This document shows, piece after piece, positions 8,332 through 16,364 of a DNA stretch of 39,855 bases. Position 1 is the first letter of the stretch. Every line of letters starts with the position of its first letter. The stretch is taken from assembly GCA_023433405.1 (NCBI GenBank), contig JAEZCT010000023.1, positions 1 through 39,855 of the forward strand. The letters run 5' to 3'. Under the pieces are notes generated by a model. That model ran no database searches. It had not been told where the DNA came from and saw only the letters and a list, made by a program, of their open reading frames with translations. Origin of the DNA: Bacillota bacterium (GTDB taxonomy: Bacteria; Bacillota; Clostridia; Oscillospirales; Ruminococcaceae). The position numbers and the translations under genes are program-made.

Positions 8332-8410
8332 AAACCGCGCAGCGGCGTAATTCTACTCTCCTTAAAAAAGTGTAGGGTAGATAAAAGCCGCTGTGCGGTT
8401 TGCCTTTTTT
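8332..8410 (+). terminator. Terminator of khpB
   Basis: AAACCGCGCAGCGGC (8332-8346) pairs with GCCGCTGTGCGGTTT (8387-8401), 15 bp with one G-U, around a 40-nt loop that holds a smaller CTAC/GTAG stem. GCCTTTTTT follows. Confidence 0.85.
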
Positions 8411-8435
8411 ATACTAATTTTGAGGGGACTAGTAT
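8411..8435. repeat. Internally deleted remnant of the 102-bp MITE
   Basis: ATACTAAT is followed after a few bases by GAGGGGACTAGTAT, close to the outer ends of the MITE (ATACTAAT and GAGGAGATTAGTAT) without the middle. Confidence 0.45.
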
Positions 8436-8478
8436 TATCTGCGATTCGTGTGATGCGATCATATAGATAAGCATCAAT

Positions 8479-8511
8479 AAAGCCCTGCCCGCTGTTCACG
8501 GGCAGGGCTTT
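8479..8511. terminator. Bidirectional terminator between khpB and the ANTAR gene
   Basis: AAAGCCCTGCCCG (8479-8491) and CGGGCAGGGCTTT (8499-8511) form a perfect 13-bp stem with a 7-nt loop. It lies 22 bp after the ANTAR gene stop on the minus strand and can serve as its terminator. Confidence 0.8.
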
Positions 8512-8533
8512 GCCTTCATTTTGCACGCGCGGG

Positions 8534-9109
8534 CTATGTTTCGTAGGTGCGCAGAATACCCTCCGCCACCTCGCGCTTGGTGATGCGCATATCCATCGCC
8601 TGACGCTCGATGTACTTGTGCGCCTGCTCCTCCGTCATGCTCAGGTATTGAATCAGCGCGCACTTGCCGCGGTCTATCAGGCGTATTTCCTCTATCTTAA
8701 GCTGCAGCTTGCGGTTTTCGTTTTTTAAGCCAAGCATACGCCGTCTGGCGGCGCTGACGAGCTTGAGGGTTTGAAAGAAGATTTGCCTGCCCAAGGGCTT
8801 TGGCAGTACAAAAACCCCGTAGTTCTCCACGCGGGAGGATATCTCGTCGGCAATTTCGCTTTTTGCTATAATGATAATGCCCGCAGAGGTGTTCTCTGAG
8901 GCCTGTGTGGCAAGCTCGTGACCAAACTCGTCGGACAGCGGCGCGTTGATGATTATGAGTTCATAGTCCGAGCGCGCTAGAATGCGCCTTGCCTCGCTGC
9001 CGCTTTGGGCGGTTGTGATGTGCGGCGGTGCGGCATCCGCTTCTTTAAGCAGCTGAGATATAAACTCCAGACTTTTGTCGGTGCTGGAAACAAGAAGCAC
9101 ATGATCCAT
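8534..9109 (-). CDS. ANTAR-domain antiterminator with pseudo-receiver
   Basis: 191 residues from the ATG at 9109, chosen because GGTGGTG lies 7-13 nt upstream; starts at 9115 or 9124 are possible. Residues 1-118 have the receiver fold, but the phospho-acceptor aspartate is replaced by Asn55 (ELIIINAPLSDE) and the acidic pair after strand 1 is replaced by VSST. The conserved lysine is kept (LPKPL, Lys104). A coiled coil spans about 119-140. The C-terminal ANTAR domain (about 137-191) shows GKCALIQYLSMTEEQAHKY and RQAMDMRITKREVAE, the expected RNA-binding three-helix signature. ANTAR proteins bind paired hairpins in mRNA leaders and prevent termination. It is last in the minus-strand nitrogen cluster, so a role in nitrogen control is inferred. 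Confidence 0.88.
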   Translation of the reverse strand: MDHVLLVSSTDKSLEFISQLLKEADAAPPHITTAQSGSEARRILARSDYELIIINAPLSDEFGHELATQASENTSAGIIIIAKSEIADEISSRVENYGVFVLPKPLGRQIFFQTLKLVSAARRRMLGLKNENRKLQLKIEEIRLIDRGKCALIQYLSMTEEQAHKYIERQAMDMRITKREVAEGILRTYET

Positions 9110-9434
9110 ACCCATCACCACCATTTCGTTTGGATTGTCCGCAACAGGAGAAAAGCGCCTCCTGTCACTATATTGATACTTATGAATGATCTGACACCGC
9201 ACATCCGCACGGTATCATTCCCGGGGGCTGCCCGCATAAAACCCCGCGCGCCTTGCACCGGGCAAGACCGGCAGGGGCAGTTTATGAAAGGCGGCTTCCC
9301 CTTCGTTTATGCAGCCTCGAAATGCCTGTTGTCATACGCCATTGTACTCAGGTACGTTGTATTACCATGCGGTGAGTATCAAAAATAACGCCGCAAAACC
9401 GAAAAAAAGGCAACGGCTCCGCGCAGGTTAAGCC
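9110..9434 (-). other. Intergenic region between glnA-like gene and ANTAR gene
   Basis: No gene. On the minus strand the glnA-like stop is followed by a short GC-rich stretch and TTTTTTT (9402-9408), a possible weak terminator. An ACAGGAG/CTCCTGT hairpin lies at about 9142-9163, close to the ANTAR ribosome site. No clear promoter was found. Confidence 0.4.
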
Positions 9435-10742
9435 CTATATAACCTTAAAATACATCTCATGCTCAGCGACCTCTTTGTCACTGTGAGCAGAGTAGATATC
9501 CCACTCCTTTTGCTTGGCGGCGATATAGCTGTCGATAAGACCCTCGGGCAGTACGGATTTTAAAAAGCTGCTGTCTTTTGCTTCTTGAATGGCCTCGTGC
9601 AGGGTTGCGGGCAGCTCGCTGAGTGCTTCGGCATCGCGGATGGTTTCGCAATACAGCTCGTCGGATAATTCATACCCAAGCTCTATGCCCTCAAGCCCCG
9701 CGCACAGCACAAGCGCAAACACGATATACGGGTTGCAGGAGGGGTCGCTCGAGCGCAGCGCCATATAGCCCAAATCGTCGCACACCGTAGGGACGCGTAC
9801 AATTTGCGAAAGGCTGTAAAACGACCAGCCGATGTGCTTGAGCCCTTCGCTGCTGGCAAGGCGGGTATAGGAGTTGGTCAGGGGGTTTAGGAAAAGCGCC
9901 ATATCCTTCGCGTGGCGTAAAATTCCGGCAATAAAGGAACGCGCCTGCCCGGTAAGGGAGCCGTTTACGCATTTGAAGATGTTTGCCCCGTCATGAAACA
10001 AGGAAAGCTTTAGGTGAAGCCCGCTGCCGCTTTCATTGGGGATAGGCTTTGGCATAAACGACGCATACAGCCCGTTGCGGGAGGCCATGGCCTTGACTAC
10101 CGAGCGGAAGGTGGCGAAGTTATCCGCCGCGCGCAGGGCGGTGCCGCTGTTAAAGTCTATCTCGTTTTGGCCGGGGCCGTTTTCGTGGTGGGAGCTTTGG
10201 GGCTTAATGTCCATTTCCTCAAGCGTCAGGCAGATATCTCGGCGCACGTTCTCCCCCCGGTCCAGGGGTGCTACGTCAAAAAAGCCCGCGCTGTCCTGCG
10301 GGTTGCGGGTAGGCCAACCGTTGTCGTCGGCCTCAAAGAGGTAAAACTCGCAGTCGGTACCAATCAGGCAGGTATAGCCAAGGCGCTCCGCCTTGGCGGC
10401 GGCCGCCTGTAAAATCACACGGTTATCCCCCTCAAAGGGCGTGCCGTCAGGCAAACGGATGTTGCAAAACAGGCGCACTACCCTGCCCTGCTGGGGACGC
10501 CACGGCAGTACCGTCAGCGTGGTGGGGTCGGGGTACAGGTACAGCTCCGGCTGCCCAAGCTCCGAATAGCCCGCCACGGAGGAAGCGTCGAACAATATGC
10601 CTCGCTCAAAGGCGCGGGGAAGCTCATCCGCCATAATGGAAAGATTTTTGAGTGTACCGAACACGTCGCAGAAGGCAAGCCGGATAAACTTCACATCATT
10701 CTCTTTTGCAAATTGTATCACATCGCTGGCTGTGAACTCCAT
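9435..10742 (-). CDS. Glutamine synthetase I homologue with degraded active site
   Basis: 435 residues from the ATG at 10742, preferred because AAAGGA lies 10 nt before it; the ATG at 10751 is possible. The N-terminal beta-grasp domain (about 1-100) reads DVKFIRLAFCDVFGTLKN. Ligands kept in the catalytic domain include CEFYLFE (132-138), HHENGPGQNEIDF (185-197) and GSGLHLKLSLF (239-249). Compared from memory with B. subtilis and Salmonella GlnA, key residues are missing: the PGYEAP flap after NSY-RL is ASSEGL, the NRSPLIRIP loop is SLSQIVRVP, and the metal and ATP site RVEVR is YMALR, so the Glu357 equivalent is Ala328. It is probably inactive or altered in substrate, and possibly regulatory. 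The cell has GlnN for synthesis. Confidence 0.85.
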   Translation of the reverse strand: MEFTASDVIQFAKENDVKFIRLAFCDVFGTLKNLSIMADELPRAFERGILFDASSVAGYSELGQPELYLYPDPTTLTVLPWRPQQGRVVRLFCNIRLPDGTPFEGDNRVILQAAAAKAERLGYTCLIGTDCEFYLFEADDNGWPTRNPQDSAGFFDVAPLDRGENVRRDICLTLEEMDIKPQSSHHENGPGQNEIDFNSGTALRAADNFATFRSVVKAMASRNGLYASFMPKPIPNESGSGLHLKLSLFHDGANIFKCVNGSLTGQARSFIAGILRHAKDMALFLNPLTNSYTRLASSEGLKHIGWSFYSLSQIVRVPTVCDDLGYMALRSSDPSCNPYIVFALVLCAGLEGIELGYELSDELYCETIRDAEALSELPATLHEAIQEAKDSSFLKSVLPEGLIDSYIAAKQKEWDIYSAHSDKEVAEHEMYFKVI

Positions 10743-10854
10743 AAGCTCCATGTCCTTTCTTGGGGGTAAAAGATCAAAGAACGGGATACGCTCCCAAAGC
10801 GGGCGGCTTGCGCACCGGCACAAGGCGCCGCTTATTCTTTGCGGTAGAATTGTT

Positions 10855-10935
10855 CTCGGAAAAAAGGAGTGCAAGTAAGACTGCACCCCTTTTAAGCTTT
10901 CGTAAAAAGCCGAGAAATCGACCTTTATTATTATA
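10855..10935 (-). promoter_or_regulatory. Promoter and folded leader with terminator before the glnA-like gene
   Basis: On the minus strand TATAAT lies at 10935-10930. The leader then contains TTCTCGG, a GCTTT/AAAGC hairpin, the stem GGGGTGCA/TGCACTCC (10889-10866) followed by TTTTTT, and CCGAGAA, which is perfectly complementary to the TTCTCGG at the front. The terminator lies between the promoter and the gene, so it can only act as an attenuator of the gene. The outer 7-bp helix encloses both hairpins. Confidence 0.65.
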
Positions 10936-11038
10936 CACGATTATGTGCCGTCTGAATACTGCAAAAGCAGGGATAATTTTGTCAGCAAAAAATGCCGCTT
11001 TGGGTTTCTTATCGTTTATTAGCTTAAACGCAAATCAA

Positions 11039-11776
11039 TCAGTTGTAGGTATACAGCTGCTTGTAGGGGTTTTTGGTATCGGGCGTCAGCACAAGGAATT
11101 TTTCGGCGAGTATTTTCTCCTTGCTTTCTCCAAACAGGGCGCAAAACTCGTCGATGTGGGGCATAATCTCGTCAAGATCCTCCCCTGTCGCCTCCTTGAC
11201 AATAATCTGCTTGGGCAGCCTTGCGGGGGCGGTAGCGGCGCGCAGCAAAATCTTGCCGCCGTGCATACCCGTCGCGCAAAAATTAAGGTAGCTGCCAAGG
11301 TCGGTGCCCGGTTCTATGCCAAGACCCAGTACAATAATCAGCCCGCCCGCCTGATACTCCCCAAGGAAGCTGCCCGCCTTGCCGCCAATGACCAGCACCG
11401 GCAGCTTATCCATATACGCCTTCATATGAATGCCCGCCCGGTAGCCTGCGTCACCCTGCACAAAGATTTTGCCGCCGCGCATGGCGTAGCCTGTCGCGTC
11501 GCCGCTGGAACCGTGAATGACAATGCTGCCGTCGTTCATGGTGTCGCCCGTCGCATCCTGGGCATTGCCCGAAACCTCGATGGTCGCGCCGTCCAGGTAA
11601 GCGCCCAGGGCGTTGCCGGGTATGCCGTCTATTTTAATATTCTTATGACTGAGCCCCGCGCCGATATAACGCTGACCCAGACATTTTTCTATCACAATCT
11701 CAGAATCCGCGCTTTCGCGTATCTGTTTATTGAGCAGCTCAAAATGGAGATCGCCCGCCACAATATTCATTGACAT
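11039..11776 (-). CDS. Glutamate synthase, GXGXG (GltB C-terminal) subunit
   Basis: 245 residues forming the right-handed beta-helix that ends the large GOGAT subunit in proteobacteria, here a separate polypeptide. Repeats such as GAYLDGATIEVSGNAQDATG, GSIVIHGSSGDATG and GGKIFVQGDAGYRAG show the G-x-x-G-x-G pattern. The C-terminal 40 residues are extra and acidic (EATGEDLDEIMPHIDEF). The domain is structural in the enzyme, positioning the glutaminase and synthase sites. It lies 60 bp after the oxidoreductase gene in the same direction, within the glt cluster. Confidence 0.92.
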   Translation of the reverse strand: MSMNIVAGDLHFELLNKQIRESADSEIVIEKCLGQRYIGAGLSHKNIKIDGIPGNALGAYLDGATIEVSGNAQDATGDTMNDGSIVIHGSSGDATGYAMRGGKIFVQGDAGYRAGIHMKAYMDKLPVLVIGGKAGSFLGEYQAGGLIIVLGLGIEPGTDLGSYLNFCATGMHGGKILLRAATAPARLPKQIIVKEATGEDLDEIMPHIDEFCALFGESKEKILAEKFLVLTPDTKNPYKQLYTYN

Positions 11777-11836
11777 ATGCCATAGCCTTTCCGGTTCCCC
11801 GCCCGTTATACCGCGGGGTAGCCTGTGGTGATAGGG

Positions 11837-13069
11837 TTAAAGCTCGCGCCCCGCCAGCTTTTGCGCGCGCTCCTTGCGAGAAAACGCCATGAGCTGGGGC
11901 TTTTCACGAATAAGCTTATAATCAAAGGTATCCAGCGGCTTTTTGTCGCGTATAAGGGCGGTGTAAATGCCCGCGCGCTCCACATTGCCAAGCAGGATGT
12001 AGCCAACCAGCAGGTTATCGCGGGTTACCAGCTTTTTATAGCTTGTGCCGTCGCGCTTAACGTATTCCTCACCCTGATAGCTGCCGGCGGTAATAATATG
12101 GTAACCAAAAAAGCCGATGGCGTTCATGGGAATGGCTCTGTCGTAGGGCTTATCCGCCCCCGCCATGTGCAGCCCCGCGCATTCGCCCTGCATATAGGCG
12201 TTGGGCAAAAGGGCAAGCACCTTGTTGGTTCCGTCGGTAATATCCACGCTTTCGGCACAGTCCCCCGCCGCGTAAACATCCGCAAGGTCGGTGCGGCAGT
12301 ACTCGTCGGTAGCAATGCCCCGGTTTACGGTGCCGCCCGCTTCCTTTACAAGCTCGGTGTTCGGGCGAACACCCACGCACAGCACAAGAATATCAAACTC
12401 AAGGCTCTTGCCGCTGTTTAAAACGGCCTTGTTCTTCGTAAACTCCTTGACGCTGTCGCCTAAAACAAAGCGAACGCCGTGACCCTCAATATGCTTTTGC
12501 ATCATAGCCGAGCCCTCTGCGTCCAGAATGCTTGGCAGGATGCGGTCGGCAAGGTCCACCACCGTAATGCTCCCCACCTTCCTGCGAATGCCCTCGGCGC
12601 ATTTAAGACCGATAAGCCCCGCGCCGATGATAAGCACCCTGCAGTCGGGGGTAATGGCCGCGTCGAGTGCCTTTGCGCTGTCAAGCGTCATAAAGGTAAA
12701 CTGGTTTTTTACCTTATCGAGCCCCTGCATGGGGGGGACGAAGGGCTTTGAGCCGGTGGCGACCAAAAGCTTATCGTAGGAAACAGCCGAGCCGTCGTCG
12801 AGCTGTACCGCCTTTTTATCCTTATCAATCTTAACAACTGTTTTGCCAAGGAGAGCGGTGCAGTTGTTTTGCTCATAAAAATCGTCGGGGCGGTATTTCA
12901 TGCGCTGTTCGTCGGTTTTGCCGTACAGCAGGTAGGAGATCAGCGGACGGGAATAGGTATGGTACGGCTCGTTGGATATGACGGTAATCGAGCCCGTCCG
13001 GTCAAGCTGGCGAATGCCCTCTATACAGCCCACCGCCGCGGCGGAATTGCCGATAATCACATAATTCAT
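11837..13069 (-). CDS. NAD(P)H/FAD-dependent oxidoreductase
   Basis: 410-residue two-dinucleotide-domain flavoprotein of the NirB/rubredoxin-reductase type. The FAD site is MNYVIIGNSAAAVGCIEGIR at the N terminus, ATG(S)KPF ends the first half, the NAD(P)H site is VLIIGAGLIGLKCAEGI at about 145-161, and the second FAD contact is VYAAGDCAE near 277. No redox-active CxxC disulphide is seen. GGAG lies 10 nt before the ATG. It is placed between the ferredoxin and GltB3 genes, so it probably takes the place of GltD, feeding electrons from NAD(P)H to GOGAT through the ferredoxin. That role is inferred. Confidence 0.88.
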   Translation of the reverse strand: MNYVIIGNSAAAVGCIEGIRQLDRTGSITVISNEPYHTYSRPLISYLLYGKTDEQRMKYRPDDFYEQNNCTALLGKTVVKIDKDKKAVQLDDGSAVSYDKLLVATGSKPFVPPMQGLDKVKNQFTFMTLDSAKALDAAITPDCRVLIIGAGLIGLKCAEGIRRKVGSITVVDLADRILPSILDAEGSAMMQKHIEGHGVRFVLGDSVKEFTKNKAVLNSGKSLEFDILVLCVGVRPNTELVKEAGGTVNRGIATDEYCRTDLADVYAAGDCAESVDITDGTNKVLALLPNAYMQGECAGLHMAGADKPYDRAIPMNAIGFFGYHIITAGSYQGEEYVKRDGTSYKKLVTRDNLLVGYILLGNVERAGIYTALIRDKKPLDTFDYKLIREKPQLMAFSRKERAQKLAGREL

Positions 13070-13085
13070 GGCGTTAGCTCCTCTC

Positions 13086-13517
13086 CTAATTTCTCTCCTC
13101 GAACACGATTGCGTTATTTGGGCAACCCTGTACGCAGGCGGGTTCGCCGTAGGCGTTTTTGGTGCAAAGCTCGCACTTTTGCACCGCACCCGTGTCCGAG
13201 GGCATAACCGCGCCGTAGGGGCAGGAGAGAATGCAGGTATAGCAGCCTACGCAACGGTTTGAGTCGATGGCTATCACACCATCCTGTACGGTAAGCGCGC
13301 CGGTAATGCAGCCCTTCACGCACAGCGGTTCGTCGCAGTGGCGGCAGGAGACGGCAAAGGAGATGCCGGCGCTTTCCTCAATACGGATGCGGGGGTTTAT
13401 GGTAATGTCCTTGAGGGCGTTTACCATGTCGTGTTTGCCGGTATTGGCAAAGGCGCAGTAGTATTCGCACAGATGGCACCCAAGGCACCATTTTTCGTTG
13501 ACATAGATACGCTTCAT
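13086..13517 (-). CDS. Four-cluster [4Fe-4S] ferredoxin-type electron carrier
   Basis: 143 residues with 16 cysteines in four groups: CLGCHLCEYYC, CRHCDEPLCVKGC, CVGCYTCILSCP, and CELC...CVQGCP. This is the DMSO-reductase-beta/HycB arrangement and carries up to four cubanes. It starts at the ATG at 13517, with AGAAGGG about 12 nt upstream. The next gene (the FAD oxidoreductase) begins 16 bp after its stop. It probably shuttles electrons between that enzyme and the [Fe-S]/FMN synthase subunit. Confidence 0.9.
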   Translation of the reverse strand: MKRIYVNEKWCLGCHLCEYYCAFANTGKHDMVNALKDITINPRIRIEESAGISFAVSCRHCDEPLCVKGCITGALTVQDGVIAIDSNRCVGCYTCILSCPYGAVMPSDTGAVQKCELCTKNAYGEPACVQGCPNNAIVFEERN

Positions 13518-13552
13518 ATGCAACACAATCCCTTCTGCTAGAGGCAAGAAAT

Positions 13553-13746
13553 GAGAGGCAAGAGGCAAGAACGAAAGATTGGAAGGAACGTCTCTAGAGG
13601 CAAGAGGCTAGAGGCAAGAGGTAAGAACAGACAGGCTAGAGGCTAGAGGCAAGAAATTAGAGGCTAGAACTACAGTTATAAGGGAGCAAGCAGCAGAAAA
13701 GGCGTTCTATTCTAGCCTCTTGCTTCTTGCTTCCAGCCTCTTGCTT
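13553..13746. repeat. Degenerate AGAGGCAAG/AGAGGCTAG tandem tract with inverted counterpart
   Basis: About 120 bp of 7-nt-like units (GAGGCAA, GAGGCTA) make an almost pure purine strand. After a 35-bp spacer follow the complementary TCTAGCCTCTTGCTTC units (about 13709-13748). The two arms can form a large hairpin or a purine-pyrimidine triplex. It sits inside the glt cluster, between GltB2 and the ferredoxin gene, where nothing else is encoded. Confidence 0.75.
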
Positions 13747-15252
13747 CTATTCGCCCGCGTGCATAATACCCAGGATGTCCAGCTCCTTTTGGCTTAAGCC
13801 AATGCCTCTGAGCATCAGGCGGTTGCCGCGCAGCGACTCCAGGGAGTTAATGCCCATACCGCCCATCATCTCCTTAATCTCGTGGTCCCACGCGGAGATG
13901 AGGTTTACCAGACGCTTGTAGCCAAGGTCGGGGTTCAGGCGGCGCACAAGCTCCGGCCGCTGGGTGGCAATGCCCCAGTTGCAGCGCCCGGTCTGGCAGC
14001 TTCGGCACAGGTGGCAGCCCAGCGCAAGCAGCGCGCCCGTAGCCACATACACCGCGTCGGCACCCAGTGCCACAGCCTTGACGATATCCGCGCTCGAGCG
14101 GATGGAACCGCCGATGACGACAGAAACGTCACCCCGGATGCCCTCCTGACGCAGGCGGCTATCCACGCTTGCCAGCGCAAGCTCGATGGGAATGCCCACA
14201 TTGTCGCGGATGCGGGTGGGCGCGGCGCCCGTGCCGCCGCGAAAGCCGTCGATGGCAATGATGTCGGCTCCGCCGCGGGCAATGCCGCTTGCGATGGCAG
14301 CCACGTTATGCACCGCCGCAATTTTAACAATAATGGGCTTTTTATGTCCTGTCGCCTCTTTAAGCGAGTAAACAAGCTGACGCAAATCCTCAATGGAGTA
14401 GATGTCGTGGTGCGGCGCGGGGCTGATGGCGTCGGAGCCCTCGGGAATCATACGCGTGCGGGAGATGTCGCCCACAATCTTTGAGCCGGGCAGATGCCCG
14501 CCAATGCCGGGCTTTGCGCCCTGCCCCATCTTAATCTCCACGGCGGCGCCCGCCTCCAGGTAATCCTTATACACGCCAAAACGGCCGGAGGCCACCTGTA
14601 CGATGGTGCTTTTACCGTATTTGTAAAAATCCTTGTGCAGGCCGCCCTCACCTGTGTTGTAGAGTATACCCAGCTCCTCGGCGGCGCGGGCAAGGCTCTC
14701 ATGGGCGTTGTAGCTTATGGAGCCGTAGCTCATGGCCGAGAACATAATGGGTGTTGCAAGCTCAAGCTGAGGGGTAAGGTTGTTAACCAGGCTGCCCTTC
14801 TCGTCGCGCACAATCTCCCGGGGCTTTTTGCCTAAGAACACCCTTGTTTCCATCGGCTCGCGCAGCGGGTCGATGGAGGGGTTTGTCACCTGAGAGGCGT
14901 TAATGAGAATCTTATCCCAGTACACGGGGTAATCCTTGGGGCAGCCCATGGAGGAAAGCAGCACGCCGCCGGTCTCTGCCTGACGGTAAACCTCCGCGAT
15001 GGTCTGGTTGGTCCAGTTGGCGTTTTCCTTAAAGGTGTTGTCGGTCTTTACAATCTTCAGTGCCCGGGTGGGGCAAAGCGAAACACACCGGTGGCAGTTG
15101 ACGCAGTTCATCTCATCCGCCTTCATGCGGTGGGTTTCCTCGTCGTAGTTATGCACGTCGTTCGCGCACTGGCGCTCGCACACGCGGCAGGAGATGCAGC
15201 GGCTAAAATCGCGTATTACCTCATATTCGGGGTTATGGTAGTTTACAGCCAT
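13747..15252 (-). CDS. gltB: Glutamate synthase, FMN/Fe-S synthase subunit with ferredoxin domain
   Basis: 501 residues. An N-terminal 2[4Fe-4S] ferredoxin domain (Cys19, 22, 25, 29 and Cys50, 53, 56, 60) is fused to the TIM-barrel synthase domain that aminates 2-oxoglutarate on FMN. Recognisable parts are TPIMFSAMSYGSIS, KMGQGAKPGIGGHLPG, SPAPHHDIYSIEDL, KIAAVHNVAAIASGIARGGAD and the 3Fe-4S-type loop CHLCRSCQTGRCNWGIATQ near 420. This is the archaeal/clostridial form lacking the glutaminase and GXGXG domains, which are neighbouring genes. Its ATG overlaps the stop of the glutaminase gene (TGATG), so the two are coupled. Confidence 0.95.
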   Translation of the reverse strand: MAVNYHNPEYEVIRDFSRCISCRVCERQCANDVHNYDEETHRMKADEMNCVNCHRCVSLCPTRALKIVKTDNTFKENANWTNQTIAEVYRQAETGGVLLSSMGCPKDYPVYWDKILINASQVTNPSIDPLREPMETRVFLGKKPREIVRDEKGSLVNNLTPQLELATPIMFSAMSYGSISYNAHESLARAAEELGILYNTGEGGLHKDFYKYGKSTIVQVASGRFGVYKDYLEAGAAVEIKMGQGAKPGIGGHLPGSKIVGDISRTRMIPEGSDAISPAPHHDIYSIEDLRQLVYSLKEATGHKKPIIVKIAAVHNVAAIASGIARGGADIIAIDGFRGGTGAAPTRIRDNVGIPIELALASVDSRLRQEGIRGDVSVVIGGSIRSSADIVKAVALGADAVYVATGALLALGCHLCRSCQTGRCNWGIATQRPELVRRLNPDLGYKRLVNLISAWDHEIKEMMGGMGINSLESLRGNRLMLRGIGLSQKELDILGIMHAGE

Positions 15253-16364
15253 CAGCGAACACCTCCGTTTAGGGTAACAATTACCGGCTGGCCGCCCTTG
15301 GGCGCCCAGACCTTATCAAGCTCAGGCTGGATTGCGCGGATGGCGCATTCCTCGCTTGCGATATAAACCATATCATCCTTCTCGCCAATGACCATAGAGC
15401 GAAGCTTTAAGCGGTCGTTAAGCGCCATAAGGCCGCCCTCAAAGCCCAGAATAATAGAAAACGGACCGGTGATAAGAAGGCTTGAGAAGGCGTTGCGCAG
15501 GTAGGTAATGCGCTCGCGCTCGGCAGTATCCTGCGCGTCGATGGTGCTCCAGAAGGGGGCTGCGATAACCGTGGCGGCCTCCTCCAGCGTAAGCCCGATT
15601 TTGCGCACCAGGTAGTCGAGAATGTAGGTGATCGCCTCGGTGTCGGTGAGCAGGCTGCACTGGTAGCCAAACATCTCAATAAAGCGCTTGTTCGCGTCAT
15701 AGGACGAAATCTCGCCGTTGTGTACAATGGTGTAGTCTAAGAGTGCGAAGGGGTGTGCCCCGCCCCACCAGCCGGGGGTGTTTGTGGGGTAGCGCCCGTG
15801 CGCCGTCCAGCTGTAGCCCTGGTATTCTTCAAGGCAAAAGAACTCGCCCACATCCTCGGGGAAGCCCACCGCCTTAAATACACCCATATTCTTGCCGCTT
15901 GAAAATACAAACGCGTCCTTAATATGCTTTTGCGCATTAATATGTATTATCACGCGCGCGGTATATTCCTTTTCGTCAAGGCCGCTCTCCTCAAGCTTTG
16001 CTTTAAGGGGTGACAAAAAATAGCGCCGGATATCCGGCTTTTCGCCGATACGGGGGTGCTTGCGGGTGGGAATCTCGTCGGTAAACGCAACCTCAAAATG
16101 CGCCTTTAAATACGCCTCGCACGCCTCCCTGGCCTCCTTGGTCTGGTAAAACAAATGAAACGCATAAAGCTCCTTGTACTGGGGGTAGATGCCATAGCCC
16201 GCAAAGCCGCCGCCCAAGCCGTTGGAACGGTCGTGCATGGTGGCGATGGATTTCACCACAACGTCCCCGCCTATGCGTTTTCCGCTTTTGGAGATAAGCC
16301 CCGAGATTGCGCAGCCGGACGGGATGCGAACCTCGCCCTCCAAAGGTAAAGCCTGCATATTCAT
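15252..16364 (-). CDS. Glutamate synthase, class II glutamine amidotransferase subunit
   Basis: 370 residues corresponding to the N-terminal domain of GOGAT. It hydrolyses glutamine and channels ammonia to the synthase subunit. The likely catalytic cysteine is Cys18 in IPSGCAISG, which implies removal of a 17-residue propeptide. Family motifs are TAHGRYPTNTPGWWGGAHPF, VHNGEISSYDANKR, LLTDTEAITYILDYL and the C-terminal SEECAIRAI. The start at 16364 is supported by GAGAG 9-10 nt upstream; ATG at 16358 is an alternative. It is first in the minus-strand cluster. Confidence 0.94.
   Translation of the reverse strand: MNMQALPLEGEVRIPSGCAISGLISKSGKRIGGDVVVKSIATMHDRSNGLGGGFAGYGIYPQYKELYAFHLFYQTKEAREACEAYLKAHFEVAFTDEIPTRKHPRIGEKPDIRRYFLSPLKAKLEESGLDEKEYTARVIIHINAQKHIKDAFVFSSGKNMGVFKAVGFPEDVGEFFCLEEYQGYSWTAHGRYPTNTPGWWGGAHPFALLDYTIVHNGEISSYDANKRFIEMFGYQCSLLTDTEAITYILDYLVRKIGLTLEEAATVIAAPFWSTIDAQDTAERERITYLRNAFSSLLITGPFSIILGFEGGLMALNDRLKLRSMVIGEKDDMVYIASEECAIRAIQPELDKVWAPKGGQPVIVTLNGGVR

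Noticed and set aside
10743..10886. Longer start for the glnA-like gene
   Set aside because: The extension covers the terminator region of the leader and has no ribosome site; the start at 10742 gives the family's normal N terminus.
13882..14484. Long plus-strand open frame opposite the synthase subunit
   Set aside because: Shadow of the GC-rich gltB codons; the minus-strand gene has clear family motifs throughout.
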